A DNA stretch of 7,556 nt from Clostridia bacterium (GTDB lineage Bacteria; Bacillota; Clostridia; Oscillospirales; Acutalibacteraceae): positions 1 through 7,556 of the forward strand of contig JAFVTZ010000028.1 in assembly GCA_017502965.1 (NCBI GenBank). The letters run 5' to 3'. The notes under the pieces are model-generated. The model saw nothing but the letters and a program-made list of their open reading frames with translations, did no database searches and was not told the origin of the DNA. The position numbers and the translations under genes are program-made. Of this stretch, positions 7,034 to 7,556 are shown in pieces. Each line of letters opens with the position of its first letter. The stretch's first letter is position 1.

Positions 7034-7435
7034 TCAGTCTGTTCTGATGTTAAGCAAATGAGCAATAGAGGGTATACTCTCGCCCTGATAGGAAGATGTC
7101 GGTGACATAAGCGCACCTGTAGACATAAACAGTATATTATTGAGTTTGCCTTCTTCTAAACGGTGCATAATATAAGAACAAAGCACAGATGCGCTGCAGC
7201 CACATCCCGAACCGCCTGCGTGAACATCCTGACTTTCAAGGTCGAAAATCATTGTCCCGCAGTCACTGTGACGGCAGCGGATATCAATATCTTCTTTAAG
7301 GCAAAGTTCATATAATGCAAGTGTTCCAACCCGCCCTAAATCTCCCGTGAAAATTATATCATAATCTTCAGGACCGGTTTTTGTATCTTTAAAAAACTTA
7401 ATCAGAGTATCTGCAGCAGCAGGGGAAAATGTCAA
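7034..7435 (-). pseudogene. spoVAD: spoVAD 3' fragment (stage V sporulation protein AD, N-terminal part missing)
   Basis: SpoVAD is a thiolase-fold dipicolinic-acid-binding protein needed to load DPA into the forespore. The 133 codons visible here match its C-terminal part: FSPAAADTL (3-11), TGDLGRVG (30-37), DCGTMIFD (58-65), DVHAGGSGCGCSA (70-82), STGALMSPTSSYQGESIPSIAH (105-126, cited as landmarks). Full-length proteins are about 335-340 residues, so roughly the first 200 are absent. The frame continues only 18 codons upstream, to a TAA at 7490-7492, and those codons do not look like the NMGAAMAPAA region expected there. No ribosome site supports the TTG at 7435 as a real start. Downstream, where spoVAE normally follows, lies sodC on the other strand. 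The fragment is most likely a remnant, or the 3' half of a gene split by an insertion that continues beyond the window. Confidence 0.8.
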
Positions 7436-7439
7436 GAGA

Positions 7440-7449
7440 ACACCATAAA
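7440..7449 (+). repeat. 10-bp direct repeat, copy 1
   Basis: ACACCATAAA occurs here and again at 7524-7533, 84 bp apart start to start, on either side of the palindrome. It could be a target duplication or part of a dispersed repeat; in DNA this AT-rich chance remains possible. Confidence 0.45.
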
Positions 7450-7488
7450 ATTCCTTGAAAAAATTTTTTTGACCCTCAAAATTGGAAA

Positions 7489-7518
7489 ATTATGGGTGCT
7501 GCCATGGGAGCCCATAAT
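7489..7518. repeat. 30-bp imperfect palindrome
   Basis: ATTATGGG (7489-7496) is the exact reverse complement of CCCATAAT (7511-7518). The inner part also nearly folds on itself around CCATGG (7502-7507), with GCT pairing to AGC. Flanking AAA (7486-7488) can extend the stem with the TTTT at 7520-7523 if G7519 bulges. It carries no long T-run typical of a terminator. It could be the end or core of a small mobile or dispersed repeat. Confidence 0.6.
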
Positions 7519-7523
7519 GTTTT

Positions 7524-7533
7524 ACACCATAAA
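7524..7533 (+). repeat. 10-bp direct repeat, copy 2
   Basis: Second copy of ACACCATAAA, matching 7440-7449. The remaining bases to the window end (7534-7556) are AT-rich and show no gene. Confidence 0.45.
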
Positions 7534-7556
7534 TAAATTTTGTCGTTGTTTTTGTA

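Noticed and set aside
7431..7515. Small minus-strand frame (ATG at 7515, about 27 codons) across the palindrome
   Set aside because: It is short, has only a weak ribosome site and reads through a palindrome; nothing in its sequence supports a real peptide.
1..7556. CRISPR array, tRNA, rRNA, transposase, toxin-antitoxin or defence genes
   Set aside because: I looked on both strands and found no regularly spaced repeats, cloverleaf or rRNA signatures, or proteins of those families.

Overview
The window is AT-rich DNA from a Gram-positive anaerobe of the class Clostridia, probably a gut lineage. The evidence is the strong AGGAGG-type ribosome sites, TTG starts, an oxygen-labile iron-sulfur serine dehydratase, a clostridial-type MgtE, a compact Cu/Zn superoxide dismutase of a kind I associate with gut Firmicutes, and a fragment of the sporulation gene spoVAD. 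The species cannot be read from the sequence.

Left half, plus strand (1-3725): the distal part of a spermidine/putrescine ABC importer operon in the order potA-potB-potC-potD. PotA (ATPase) is cut by the left edge and has lost its Walker A region. PotB and PotC are the two permeases and PotD is the extracellular binding protein. Gaps are 5 bp, a 4-bp overlap and 3 bp, so the genes are tightly coupled. A strong hairpin closes the operon and serves as a bidirectional terminator for the convergent mgtE.

Middle, minus strand (3724-6401): mgtE (Mg2+ channel) and, upstream of it, a single-chain [4Fe-4S] L-serine dehydratase (sdaA type). mgtE has its own perfect consensus sigma-A promoter (TTGACA-17-TATAAT). 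Its -35 box overlaps the sdaA stop codon, and the short mgtE leader contains a hairpin.

Right part (6402-7556): a 140-bp divergent intergenic region separates sdaA from a plus-strand Cu/Zn superoxide dismutase gene (sodC-like, no signal peptide, all metal ligands present). It ends 3 bp from the convergent 3' end of a spoVAD remnant, which holds only the C-terminal 40% or so of the protein. Homology stops near 7430. Beyond it lies about 120 bp of non-coding, AT-rich DNA with a 30-bp palindrome and a pair of 10-bp direct repeats, which may be the edge of an inserted or repeated element.

The genes are mostly ordinary housekeeping and accessory functions (polyamine uptake, Mg2+ uptake, serine catabolism, superoxide defence). 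I see no clear undescribed multi-gene system. The points most worth a second look are the broken spoVAD with its repeat-bearing junction, a PotD whose lipobox cysteine position is phenylalanine, and the mgtE promoter and leader arrangement.
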